Shown here: in pieces, positions 8,825-16,534 of the stretch
Layout: each line of letters begins with the position of its first letter
How positions within the stretch are numbered: position 1 is the stretch's first letter
Assembly: GCA_947566125.1 (NCBI GenBank)
Contig: CANOIR010000011.1
Location: forward strand, 1-58,201
Direction: 5' to 3'
DNA length: 58,201 bases
Source: an uncultured Ruminococcus sp.
Lineage (GTDB): Bacteria; Bacillota; Clostridia; Oscillospirales; Ruminococcaceae
Translations under genes and position numbers: made by a program
Notes under the pieces: model-generated
Told to the model about the DNA's origin: nothing
Databases searched by the model: none
The model's input: the letters and a program-made list of their open reading frames with translations, nothing else

Positions 8825-9750
8825 TGACAATAGGAACTTTAGTCGTTTTAGCTGTAGCGTTTATGTATCGTGCATCCGGTTGTTATATTGATATGGACGG
8901 TCTGCCCGGGATTGAACATACAAAAAAAGACAGCGTAAGTTCAGGTGAAGGCAGTATTACAAATGTTCATTTCTTAGATGTAGGACAGGGTGACAGCATT
9001 CTTATATGCGGTTCGGATAAAAACGTATTGATAGATGGCGGAGAACGTGATCAAGGTGACGTTGTGCTTGCAGATATAAAAGAGCTTGGCGTTGAAAGAC
9101 TTGACTACATAATAGCAACTCATCCGCATTCTGACCATATAGGCGGACTGGTTGATGTTTTAAATTATGCAGCTGATTATGATGACCTTTCAGTAAGTGA
9201 GGTAATTATTCCTGATATACCAGAGGAAGATGTTCCGACTACAGTTGTATATGAAAAGTTTTTAGATGGAGCAGAGGCGAATAATGCTGATGTAACATTT
9301 GCCGAATATAAAATGACTATAGATATAGGCAGCGGTATGATAACACTTTATCCGCCGGTTGAGGATAAGAATTACAGTTCGCTAAATGATTATTCTGTAT
9401 GTGCATATCTTGACTGCGGTGAAACATCGTTTTTCTTTACAGGTGATATGGAAAAGCCGGAAGAAAAGGATATGCTGAATGCAGGTTATTTACATGGTTT
9501 GAGTGCAACTGTTTTAAAGGCTGGTCATCATGGAAGCAGTACATCTTCATCTAAAGAACTGCTTGATTTATTAGATCCTCAGTATGTTGTCATTTCATGC
9601 GGTACCGGAAACAAATATGGTCATCCTCATAAAGAGTCACTTAAGCGATTTGGGGAATATGCTGATAAGGTATACCGTACGGATTTTGATGGTACTATAA
9701 CTTGCACTACGGATGGAAAAAATCTTGCATGGACAGTAAAGGGCAGTTAA
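8722..9750 (+). CDS. ComEC/Rec2-like metallo-beta-lactamase-fold protein, membrane anchored
   Basis: The protein has 342 residues. It starts with a very basic Ser/Lys tail (1-33), has one membrane segment at about 34-50 that would place the rest outside, and then a metallo-beta-lactamase domain of the ComEC C-terminal type. The metal motif HPHSDH is at 134-139, DVGQGDS and the later KAGHHGSSTSS are also present. It lacks the competence domain of full ComEC, so it is better seen as a secreted or surface hydrolase (possibly nuclease) than a DNA channel. AAAGGAG stands 10 nt before the ATG, which lies inside ygiQ. DUF3006 follows 3 nt later, a common partner. Confidence 0.85.
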   Translation: MAQTKRKSSSSSKKGKSSSKQTAKKKKQFSEAKVMTIGTLVVLAVAFMYRASGCYIDMDGLPGIEHTKKDSVSSGEGSITNVHFLDVGQGDSILICGSDKNVLIDGGERDQGDVVLADIKELGVERLDYIIATHPHSDHIGGLVDVLNYAADYDDLSVSEVIIPDIPEEDVPTTVVYEKFLDGAEANNADVTFAEYKMTIDIGSGMITLYPPVEDKNYSSLNDYSVCAYLDCGETSFFFTGDMEKPEEKDMLNAGYLHGLSATVLKAGHHGSSTSSSKELLDLLDPQYVVISCGTGNKYGHPHKESLKRFGEYADKVYRTDFDGTITCTTDGKNLAWTVKGS

Positions 9751-9753
9751 ATT

Positions 9754-9981
9754 ATGTTTTATAGTATAGATCGCTTTGAAGAAAATTTTGCTGTTTTAAT
9801 TTCAGACGAAGACGGTTCGGGCTTGTGCGTTGATAGAGAAATCATTCCTGAAGGGGCAAAAGAAGGAGCTGTTTTAAAATTTGAAAATGGAGAATATATA
9901 TTTGACCCTGATGAAACAGCGAGAAGAAGAAAAGCATTATTTATGCGTACAAAAATGCTGAGTAAAAAGAGAAAGGTATAG
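9754..9981 (+). CDS. DUF3006 domain protein
   Basis: This 75-residue protein matches the small DUF3006 family (MFYSIDRFEENFAVL, EGAVLKFENGEYIFDPDETARR). The family often accompanies ComEC-like metallo-beta-lactamase genes, as here, where it starts 3 nt after that gene stops. The fold is probably a small beta-barrel with a basic C-terminal helix (RRRKALFMRTKMLSKKRKV). The function is unknown. The ATG has only a weak ribosome binding site, which suggests coupling to translation of the upstream gene. Confidence 0.8.
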   Translation: MFYSIDRFEENFAVLISDEDGSGLCVDREIIPEGAKEGAVLKFENGEYIFDPDETARRRKALFMRTKMLSKKRKV

Positions 9982-10006
9982 TTAAAATTATAAAAGAGAG
10001 GATCAT

Positions 10007-11257
10007 ATGGAAACAGACCATTTAATAATAGGTGGAGGTGCAGCAGGAGTTTTTGCAGCTTTGACTATTGCAAAGTGCGGCGGCAGCTGTATTATAATCG
10101 AAAAGAATGAATACATAGGGCGGAAACTTCGCATAACAGGCAAAGGCAGATGCAACCTTACAAATAACTGCGACAGAGATACTCTTATAACTAAAATCCC
10201 ACACGGAGGAAAGTTTTTATATAGTGCATTTTCAAAATGTTCTCCTCAGGATGTAATGGATTATTTCGAGTCTATAGGTGTGCCATTAAAGACAGAACGT
10301 GGAAACCGTGTGTTTCCGGTAAGCGATAAAGCCTCTGATATAACAGAAGCATTAAAACGTGAACTTAATCGAGCTGGTGTTCCGGTTGTTAGAGGAAATG
10401 TAAAAAAGCTTATTTTTGAAGATGGGCGTTGCAGCGGTGCTGTAACATCGGATGGAAAAACATTCAAGGCTAAAAATGTTTTAATAGCTACAGGAGGAAA
10501 ATCTTATCCTATAACAGGCTCTACAGGTGATGGATATGAATTTTCAAGGTCAGCAGGTCATACTATAGAAAATCCAATGCCTTCTCTTATTCCGCTGGAA
10601 GTGAGCGAAGATTGGTGTGCCGATTCTGCTGGACTTACACTTAAAAATATCCGGCTTAGAATAATTGAGAAAAATAAAAAATGCAGATTTGACGAGCAGG
10701 GTGAGATAACTTTAATGAATTATGGTATATCAGGTCCGCTTACACTCAGTGCCAGTGCCGTTTTAAATCAGCCCTTTGAATCTGATCAATATACAGCTGA
10801 AATAGATCTAAAGCCGGCATTGTCACAGCAGCAGCTTGACAGCAGGATCCTTCGTGAAATATCAAATATGCCAAATGCAGTGCTTGGACAGCTTATGCGA
10901 AAACTTTTGCCGGGTCAGTTAATATCCTCAGTATGCAGTTTGTGCGGACTTTCGCCGGATCTAAGGGTTTGTGAGCTTACAAAGCAGCAGAGAAGCTTGA
11001 TAATATCTCAGCTTAAAAAAACAGTACTTCATATAACAGGGACAAGACCTGTTTCCGAAGCGATCATAACACGTGGCGGTGTATCTGTAAAAGAAATAAA
11101 TGCAAAAACTATGGAATCAAAAATTATGCCATGTTTGTATTTTGCCGGTGAAGTGATCGATGCTGATGGTTTTACAGGTGGATTTAATTTGCAAATAGCA
11201 TTTTCAACTGCATATTGTGCAGGCATTGCCATGACACAAGCGGTTTATAAAAACTAA
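10007..11257 (+). CDS. NAD(P)/FAD-dependent oxidoreductase, YhiN/HI0933 family
   Basis: This 416-residue flavoprotein starts with the FAD-binding Rossmann motif GGGAAGVFAA (residues 8-17) followed by GRKLRITGKGRCNLTNN, the hallmark of the HI0933/YhiN family. The second FAD motif ATGGKSYPITGSTGDGYE and the C-terminal GEVIDADGFTGGFNLQIAFSTA complete the fold. Related proteins have been called BaiN because of bile-acid studies, but the natural substrate of most members is unknown. AAAGAGAGGATC precedes the ATG. It sits between DUF3006 and cmk without tight coupling to either. Confidence 0.87.
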   Translation: METDHLIIGGGAAGVFAALTIAKCGGSCIIIEKNEYIGRKLRITGKGRCNLTNNCDRDTLITKIPHGGKFLYSAFSKCSPQDVMDYFESIGVPLKTERGNRVFPVSDKASDITEALKRELNRAGVPVVRGNVKKLIFEDGRCSGAVTSDGKTFKAKNVLIATGGKSYPITGSTGDGYEFSRSAGHTIENPMPSLIPLEVSEDWCADSAGLTLKNIRLRIIEKNKKCRFDEQGEITLMNYGISGPLTLSASAVLNQPFESDQYTAEIDLKPALSQQQLDSRILREISNMPNAVLGQLMRKLLPGQLISSVCSLCGLSPDLRVCELTKQQRSLIISQLKKTVLHITGTRPVSEAIITRGGVSVKEINAKTMESKIMPCLYFAGEVIDADGFTGGFNLQIAFSTAYCAGIAMTQAVYKN

Positions 11258-11301
11258 TTATATTTATATTAAATTATATTTAATTAAAAAAGGAGAAGTA
11301 T

Positions 11302-11976
11302 ATGAAAACAATAAACATTGCCATTGACGGGCCTGCCGGTGCAGGTAAAAGCAGCGTTGCAAGAGAGGTTTCTTCTGAGCTTGGATTTATTTATGTAGAT
11401 ACTGGAGCTCTTTATCGTACAGTTGCACTTTATGCTTGTGATAATGACATTAAAAGTGAAAAGGAACTTATAGAAGCTCTTGATGATATTAACATTGAGC
11501 TTAATTTCATAAGTGGTACACAAAGAATAATGCTTAACGATGAAGATGTTACAGACGATATTAGAACGCCGGAAATATCTATGGGTGCGTCTAGAGTTTC
11601 TGCTATTCCTGAGGTGAGAAAGTATTTGTTTGACTTACAAAAGAAAATAGCACGTGAAAATGATGTAATAATGGACGGACGTGATATTGGTACAGTTGTG
11701 CTGCCGGATGCGGATCTTAAAATATTTCTTACAGCTTCTGTTGATGAACGTGCAAGCCGCCGATATATAGAACTTAAAGAAAAATCAGAATGTCCGTCAT
11801 ATGAAGAGATTCGTGAAGATATAATAAAGCGTGATTACAATGATTCACATCGTGCTGTAGCACCTCTTCGTAAGGCAGATGATGCATATGTTGTTGATAC
11901 TACTTATATGGGATTTCATGAGGTTTGTGCAGAAATTATATCTGTTATAAAAACAAAGTTGGAAATTGATGATTAA
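11302..11976 (+). CDS. cmk: Cytidylate kinase
   Basis: This 224-residue kinase phosphorylates CMP and dCMP with ATP for nucleotide recycling. The P-loop GPAGAGKSS is at residues 10-18, the CMP-binding segment YVDTGALYRTVALYA follows, and MDGRDIGTVVLPDADLKIFL and RDYNDSHRAVAPLRKADDA are family signatures. The length is normal. AAGGAG is 7 nt before the ATG. It begins a tight run cmk-plsC-ispH/rpsA with gaps of only 11 and 3 nt, a gene order conserved in clostridia. Confidence 0.95.
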   Translation: MKTINIAIDGPAGAGKSSVAREVSSELGFIYVDTGALYRTVALYACDNDIKSEKELIEALDDINIELNFISGTQRIMLNDEDVTDDIRTPEISMGASRVSAIPEVRKYLFDLQKKIARENDVIMDGRDIGTVVLPDADLKIFLTASVDERASRRYIELKEKSECPSYEEIREDIIKRDYNDSHRAVAPLRKADDAYVVDTTYMGFHEVCAEIISVIKTKLEIDD

Positions 11977-11987
11977 AGGAGTGTTTT

Positions 11988-12698
11988 ATGAAATATCATA
12001 TTACAAATTTTCTTTATAAACTTGTAAGTATATTAGTAAGAATATTCTTATTCCCGGTATATAGTATACGTTTTGAAGGCAGAGAAAATATACCAAAAGA
12101 CACTTCTTGTATATTTGCTTCAAATCACCGCAGCTATCTTGATCCGGTACTGATAGGACTTGTAAAACATAAGCCTCTTGGATTTATTGCCAAAGAACCA
12201 TTGTTTAAAAATCCTGTATTTTCTGGACTTATAAGAATGCTTGGAACGATTCCTGCAACATGGTCAAAAGATCCTGATTATAATCTTATGGCAAAAGCTT
12301 CTGAAAAGCTTAATTCTGGATTTAATATGACTATTTTTCCAGAAGGTACACGTCATACAGACGGCAAAGTAGGCAAAGGAAAATCAGGAGTATGTGTTCT
12401 TTCTGCTAAAAGCGGTGTTCCGGTAGTGCCTATTGGAATTATTTTTAATTCTAACAATTTGCATTTTCGCAGCAAGATCTGCGTTCGTATAGGTAAACCG
12501 CTTTATCCAGAAGAATATGGCTTAACGGCTGATTCAAGCCCTATTGAAATGAAAAAAATGAAAAATGATATCATGGATTCTATTAAAAAGATGGTTGAAG
12601 AAAATCCGCCGTTTGAAATCATTTATGATGAACCAAAACATAAGACATCACGTGAGAAGGCTCGTGATGAAAGAAAAAATCAGTCCAAGGAGAGTTGA
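11988..12698 (+). CDS. plsC: 1-acyl-sn-glycerol-3-phosphate acyltransferase
   Basis: This 236-residue membrane-associated enzyme adds the second acyl chain to lysophosphatidic acid, giving phosphatidic acid. The catalytic H-x4-D motif is in SNHRSYLD (near residues 46-53) and the substrate motif is FPEGTRH (near 117-123). One N-terminal hydrophobic segment (LVSILVRIFLFPVYSI) anchors it. The C-terminal 30 residues are charged and low-complexity. AAAGGAG precedes the ATG. It lies between cmk and ispH/rpsA in one likely transcript. Confidence 0.92.
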   Translation: MKYHITNFLYKLVSILVRIFLFPVYSIRFEGRENIPKDTSCIFASNHRSYLDPVLIGLVKHKPLGFIAKEPLFKNPVFSGLIRMLGTIPATWSKDPDYNLMAKASEKLNSGFNMTIFPEGTRHTDGKVGKGKSGVCVLSAKSGVPVVPIGIIFNSNNLHFRSKICVRIGKPLYPEEYGLTADSSPIEMKKMKNDIMDSIKKMVEENPPFEIIYDEPKHKTSREKARDERKNQSKES

Positions 12699-12701
12699 AT
12701 T

Positions 12702-14663
12702 ATGTTTGAGATAACTGTTGCAAAATCTGCCGGATTTTGTTTTGGTGTGGATCGTGCAGTAAAAATGACATATGAAGCGATAGATAAATATCCAGCTGTG
12801 GCAACTCTCGGGCCAATTATTCACAATAACAATGTAGTTGATGATATGCTTAAGCGTGGTGCAAGGATAATAAATGAAGTTTCTGAACTGCGTCCTAATG
12901 AATGTGCTGTGATACGTTCTCATGGTGTTAGCAAAAGTGTTTATGAAGAACTGGAAGCTAAAGGCAATCCATATGTTGATGCAACTTGCCCATTTGTTGC
13001 GAAAATTCATAAAATAGTTGCAAAGCATACTGCTATGGGAGATTATGTTTTGATAGCAGGAGATTCAAATCATCCTGAAGTTGCTGCGATTGTTGGACAT
13101 TGCAATGGTAACTGCAGTGTCTTTGAAAATGATGAATCACTTATAAATTTTATGAGAATAAAGTATGAAACATTAGGCAAAAGGCTTGCAATTGTTGCCC
13201 AAACAACGTATAATATATTAGTATGGGAAAAGTGTATTGATGCTCTACCAAAAGATGATCCGAATATAATGGTTTATGACACAATCTGTCATGCAACGCA
13301 GGTGCGACAGTCAGATGCAGACGAACTTTCAAGGAATTCTGATTTGATGATTATCGCCGGCGGTAAGCACAGCTCCAATACAGTGAAGCTGTTTGATGTG
13401 TGCCGAAAGAACTGCCGTTCCTATCATATCGAAACCTCGGATGAGCTTTATACTCTCAACCTGTGTGATGCCAAGCGTATAGGCATTACTGCCGGTGCGT
13501 CCACTCCGGCACATATTATTGAGGAGGTAAAAACCACTATGACTGAAATCATAACTGAGGACAACATGAACTTTGAGGAACTGCTTGACCAGTCCTTCAA
13601 GAAAATACATACAGGAGAAAAAGTTAAGGGCACTGTTGTAGCACTCAACAATAACGAGGCTATCGTTGAAGTAGGCACAAAGCACACAGGCTATGTACCG
13701 CTGAACGAGTTAACAGATGATCCGTCTTTGACACCGGCTGACATCGTTAAAGTCGGCGATGAGGTTGACCTGATTGTAACAAAGATCAATGACCAGGAAG
13801 GTATCGTTATGCTTTCCAAAAAGAAGGTCGATGAACAGAAGGGCTTTGAGGAAATCATCAAGGCTAAGGAAGAAGAAACTGTAATTGAAGGTACTGTACA
13901 GAGTGTTGTTAAGGGCGGCGTTATTGCAAGTTTTGCAGGCGTTAGAGTATTTATCCCTGCATCACAGAGCGGTCTGCCAAGAAATGCTGATCTGAATGTT
14001 CTGCTTAAGACAAAGGCTAAGTTCGTTATTCTTGAAGTAAATGAACATAGAAGACGTGCTGTAGGTTCTATCAAGGCTGTTATGAGAGCTGAAAGAGAAG
14101 CTGCTAAGGAGAAGTTCTGGGAAGCAGCTAATGTAGGCGACACATTCAAGGGTGAAGTTAAGTCACTCACAAGCTACGGTGCATTTGTAGACCTTGGCGG
14201 AATTGACGGTATGGTTCATATTTCTGAGCTGTCTTGGAAGCGTATTAAGCATCCATCGGAAGTTGTTAAGGTTGGTGATTTTATCGAAGTTTACATAAAG
14301 GAACTTGATAAAGAAAACAATAGAATTTCTCTGGGCTACAAAAAGACAGAGGACAATCCTTGGGAGCAGTTCAAGGCTAACTACAATGTTGGCGATGTTA
14401 TTTCTGCAAAGATCGTTTCTATCACACCTTTCGGTGCATTCGCTCAGATAATCGATGGTGTTGATGGTCTTATCCACATTTCTCAGCTGGCTAACAAGCG
14501 AGTTGACAATGTTAAGGATATTGTTTCTATTGGCGATACTGTTGATGTTAAGATCATTGATGTTGATATTGAAAATAAGAGAATCAGCATCTCAATGAGA
14601 GCACTTCTTGAAGATGATGCAGATGCAGATGAAGCTGATGATGAGGCTGCTGACGCTGAATAA
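12702..14663 (+). CDS. ispH: IspH (HMBPP reductase) fused to ribosomal protein S1
   Basis: This 653-residue protein joins two functions, a known clostridial arrangement. Residues 1-280 are the iron-sulfur enzyme that makes IPP/DMAPP in the last MEP-pathway step. Its cluster cysteines are in GFCFG (Cys13), DATCPF (Cys96) and TICHAT (Cys196), with SHGVS and HSSNT motifs. Residues about 296-640 hold four S1 RNA-binding domains (for example GEVKSLTSYGAFVDLGG and AKIVSITPFGAFAQI), ending in an acidic tail. Codon choice changes near 13345, inside the IspH half, to the pattern of highly expressed genes. A strong internal ribosome binding site with an in-frame ATG at 13539 may yield free S1. Confidence 0.95.
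   Translation: MFEITVAKSAGFCFGVDRAVKMTYEAIDKYPAVATLGPIIHNNNVVDDMLKRGARIINEVSELRPNECAVIRSHGVSKSVYEELEAKGNPYVDATCPFVAKIHKIVAKHTAMGDYVLIAGDSNHPEVAAIVGHCNGNCSVFENDESLINFMRIKYETLGKRLAIVAQTTYNILVWEKCIDALPKDDPNIMVYDTICHATQVRQSDADELSRNSDLMIIAGGKHSSNTVKLFDVCRKNCRSYHIETSDELYTLNLCDAKRIGITAGASTPAHIIEEVKTTMTEIITEDNMNFEELLDQSFKKIHTGEKVKGTVVALNNNEAIVEVGTKHTGYVPLNELTDDPSLTPADIVKVGDEVDLIVTKINDQEGIVMLSKKKVDEQKGFEEIIKAKEEETVIEGTVQSVVKGGVIASFAGVRVFIPASQSGLPRNADLNVLLKTKAKFVILEVNEHRRRAVGSIKAVMRAEREAAKEKFWEAANVGDTFKGEVKSLTSYGAFVDLGGIDGMVHISELSWKRIKHPSEVVKVGDFIEVYIKELDKENNRISLGYKKTEDNPWEQFKANYNVGDVISAKIVSITPFGAFAQIIDGVDGLIHISQLANKRVDNVKDIVSIGDTVDVKIIDVDIENKRISISMRALLEDDADADEADDEAADAE
13521..13541 (+). promoter_or_regulatory. 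Internal Shine-Dalgarno and in-frame ATG at the IspH-S1 junction
   Basis: GAGGAGGT at 13521-13528 is 10 nt before the in-frame ATG at 13539. This ATG is residue 280 of the fusion and would begin MTEIITEDNMNFEELLDQ, giving a 374-residue stand-alone S1. The Glu-Glu-Val codons used (GAG GAG GTA) create the site. Confidence 0.5.
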
Positions 14664-14696
14664 TTGAATTTTAAATTTAACAGATAAAAATTTTGA

Positions 14697-14729
14697 GGGA
14701 GCTGTCGCTTATGCGGCAGCTCCCCTTTT
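14697..14729. terminator. Strong terminator after ispH/rpsA, probably bidirectional
   Basis: A 12-bp stem with one G-U pair (GGGAGCTGTCGC, loop TTAT, GCGGCAGCTCCC) spans 14697-14724 and is followed by CTTTT. On the minus strand the same stem is followed by CAAAATTTTT, so it may also end the convergent arsR-HD transcript. Confidence 0.85.
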
Positions 14730-14736
14730 GATAGAT

Positions 14737-15213
14737 TTAAATAGTGCTTGCAAGCCTGTCTACTTCTTCTTTGATTTCCGGACAAAAATCCAGATACCAA
14801 TCTATGCTTTCACGGATATATCTTATTTTAAAGTTAGTATCTGTAACAAATGCACTTCTTAAGTTGTGAAGCCTGTCTGCACCTTTTACAGCAAATGCTA
14901 TTGGGTTGCTTTTTATGCCAGCAACATATTCAGACATTATATAACCATCTGATTTAGTCAGCAGCTTTACAGCTTCAAGAACATCTTTTCCGCCAATACG
15001 CTCTATCTCTTCTTCCGAGGCATCTGTATCTTCCAGAAGATCGTGGAAAAGTGCTGTTATCTGATAGTTTATATCAAACCCTTTTTCTTTTAATATCTCT
15101 GCAACAGCAGCAGGGTGTGTTATGTATGGCTCACCGCCTTTGCGATATTGTCCTTTATGTTTTTCCTCGGCATATTTATATGCTTCTTTAAATTTTTCAT
15201 TATCATTATTCAT
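14737..15213 (-). CDS. HD-domain protein, RelA/SpoT hydrolase-like
   Basis: This 158-residue protein is a lone HD phosphohydrolase domain of the RelA/SpoT (Mesh1-like) type. The metal ligands are visible: the His in ITHPAAV (His33), His57-Asp58 in LFHDLLEDT, and Asp113 in KGADRLHNL. There is no synthetase domain, so hydrolysis of (p)ppGpp or a related nucleotide is the best inference, though small relatives act on other substrates. It is the last gene of an arsR-led minus-strand operon, 15 nt after its neighbour. Its link to metal stress is suggested only by position. Confidence 0.8.
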   Translation of the reverse strand: MNNDNEKFKEAYKYAEEKHKGQYRKGGEPYITHPAAVAEILKEKGFDINYQITALFHDLLEDTDASEEEIERIGGKDVLEAVKLLTKSDGYIMSEYVAGIKSNPIAFAVKGADRLHNLRSAFVTDTNFKIRYIRESIDWYLDFCPEIKEEVDRLASTI

Positions 15214-15228
15214 TTTAGTTTATTCCTT

Positions 15229-15666
15229 TCACATTTCAAGATTTAGCATATTCTGCTTTTCTCGCAGTATCTCCAGCATGGTTTCCGCGTTTCGTTTCTG
15301 ATTGGGGAATTTTACACCTATAACTTTTGGACTGAATTGGAATTTGATTTTGTATGTTTGATCTGCCTTAAATTCTATGCATACTGACTTCTGACCAAAT
15401 AAAGCGTTGGATATTTTAATTTTTTTAAGATGATCCATGCTTATTAAAATAGGAGCTTCATTTATTATGCCTATTTGATAGCCGATAAATCGATTTTTAT
15501 TTGTAATTGCCGCATATCCGGCTGCAAAATCTCCTGATCTAAAAAAACCTGTGCCTTTAAACATACAGTAGATAGGTGCTTCTATGTATTCATCTGGTTC
15601 AATTAAAAACTGACTAAGTATATTAAGCATTTCTGTTTCATTATATTTTTTTGTTATCATGCTCAT
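15229..15666 (-). CDS. Hypothetical protein, possibly PH/GRAM-like fold
   Basis: This 145-residue soluble protein has no signal peptide or membrane segment. A central stretch of short beta-like segments (GYAAITNKNRFIGYQIGI, ISMDHLKKIKISNALFG, VCIEFKADQTYKIKFQF) is followed by one C-terminal helix (NAETMLEILREKQNML). That pattern resembles bacterial PH or GRAM-type domains, but I cannot name the family. AAGGGAG precedes the ATG. It is the middle gene of arsR-145aa-HD. Confidence 0.7.
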   Translation of the reverse strand: MSMITKKYNETEMLNILSQFLIEPDEYIEAPIYCMFKGTGFFRSGDFAAGYAAITNKNRFIGYQIGIINEAPILISMDHLKKIKISNALFGQKSVCIEFKADQTYKIKFQFSPKVIGVKFPNQKRNAETMLEILREKQNMLNLEM

Positions 15667-15698
15667 AATAATATCTCCCTTATATGCTTATATATTTT

Positions 15699-16070
15699 TT
15701 AATCCGGACAGGTTATTTCCATAACTTGTTCTATCATTATATGCAGAAGATTACTCTGGGGCGTATCAGCTGCACGATAATAGACCTCTTTGCCTTCTCT
15801 ACGGCTTATAATAAGTCCGCTTTCTCGCAGAGGCTTTAGATGATGTGCTATAGCAGGACTTGACATATTCATCATAGCAGCAATATTTATAACACATTCT
15901 TCGCAGTGACAAAGCAGCCAGAAAATGCGTAGTCTGGTAGTGCTTCCAAGATGTTGGAACAGATCTGCAACATTGTTGAATTTATCTTCATTATCAAGCT
16001 GTGTTTGTAAATTTTTTAATTGTTCACCGTTTCCATGGTCATGTGGTAAATCTTCTTTTAATTTTAACAT
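15699..16070 (-). CDS. ArsR/SmtB-family metal-sensing repressor
   Basis: This winged-helix repressor has 123 residues from the ATG at 16070. A longer start 6 nt upstream exists, but its GGAGG would be only 2 nt away, against 8 nt for 16070. The N-terminus has an HDHG motif. The helix alpha-3 region has Cys-x-Cys-x-x-Cys (LLCHCEECVINIA), the thiol-rich metal site typical of CadC-like sensors, followed by the recognition helix SSPAIAHHLKPLRESG. It faces the HMA chaperone and P1B exporter and most likely represses both directions through the shared operator at 16157, being released by Cd, Zn, Pb or a similar ion. Confidence 0.88.
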   Translation of the reverse strand: MLKLKEDLPHDHGNGEQLKNLQTQLDNEDKFNNVADLFQHLGSTTRLRIFWLLCHCEECVINIAAMMNMSSPAIAHHLKPLRESGLIISRREGKEVYYRAADTPQSNLLHIMIEQVMEITCPD

Positions 16071-16115
16071 ATGCATTTCCTCCGGTTTATTTTTTTAATA
16101 AAATTCAAAAAAGCC

Positions 16116-16165
16116 TTGACTTATGGCTTTTATTATATTATACTATAATTACAACAATTAAGCAA
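16116..16165. promoter_or_regulatory. Divergent, interlocked promoters of arsR and the HMA/ATPase genes
   Basis: On plus, TTGACT (16116-16121), 17 bp, TATACT (16139-16144) drives the HMA gene. On minus, TTGCTT (complement of 16160-16165), 17 bp, TATAAT (complement of 16137-16142) drives arsR. The two -10 boxes overlap. The minus -35 lies inside the palindromic operator, so one bound repressor could block both. Confidence 0.75.
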
Positions 16166-16174
16166 GTGTTTAAT
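16157..16174. promoter_or_regulatory. ArsR-type operator, copy 1
   Basis: ATTAAGCAAGTGTTTAAT is a near-perfect 8-2-8 palindrome. It sits just downstream of the plus -10 box and over the minus -35 box. The same element, inverted and with one base changed, recurs at 16492-16509. Confidence 0.75.
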
Positions 16175-16215
16175 CGTAATTCTAATAAAACATTTTTTAG
16201 AAAGAGGTCATTGAT

Positions 16216-16434
16216 ATGAAAAAGACTTATAAAATTGAAGTAGACTGTGCTAATTGTGCAAATCTTATGGAAGGTGCAGCTGCTAAAGTTGATGGTGTAG
16301 CTTCTGTAACAGTTAATTTCATGACTCAGAAAATGATTGTTGAGTTTGAAGATGGATACGAAGAAAATAAAGTTATGAAAAGTGTTCTTAAATTATGCAA
16401 AAAAGTAGAACCAGACTGTGAAATTGAACTTTAA
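16216..16434 (+). CDS. Heavy-metal-associated (HMA) domain metallochaperone
   Basis: This 72-residue protein is a single ferredoxin-like HMA domain (MKKTYKIEVDCANCANLMEG at the start). The metal-binding cysteines are in DCANC (Cys11, Cys14), the Zn/Cd-type CxxC seen in CadA and ZntA N-terminal domains, rather than the MTCxxC usual in copper chaperones. The following ATPase has no HMA domain of its own, so this looks like a detached N-terminal domain acting in trans. AAGAGG precedes the ATG by 9 nt. Expression should be controlled by the operator immediately upstream. Confidence 0.88.
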   Translation: MKKTYKIEVDCANCANLMEGAAAKVDGVASVTVNFMTQKMIVEFEDGYEENKVMKSVLKLCKKVEPDCEIEL

Positions 16435-16445
16435 TAATTTTTAAA

Positions 16446-16479
16446 TTTTACGCCCTTGAAATAATTCTTGGGCGTAAAA
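16446..16479. terminator. Hairpin between HMA gene and ATPase
   Basis: TTTTACGCCC at 16446-16455 pairs with GGGCGTAAAA at 16470-16479 (10 bp, 14-nt loop). There is no good T-run on the plus strand, so it may be a weak terminator or an mRNA-stabilising stem that keeps chaperone levels above exporter levels. Confidence 0.5.
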
Positions 16480-16491
16480 TAAAAACGAATG

Positions 16492-16509
16492 ATTAAACAT
16501 TTGCTTAAT
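16492..16509. promoter_or_regulatory. ArsR-type operator, copy 2
   Basis: ATTAAACATTTGCTTAAT is the reverse complement of the operator at 16157-16174 except for one base. It ends 11 bp before the GGAGGAG ribosome binding site of the ATPase. It could act as a roadblock or mark a second regulated promoter. Confidence 0.7.
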
Positions 16510-16534
16510 TATGATTTTAAGGAGGAGTTTATTT

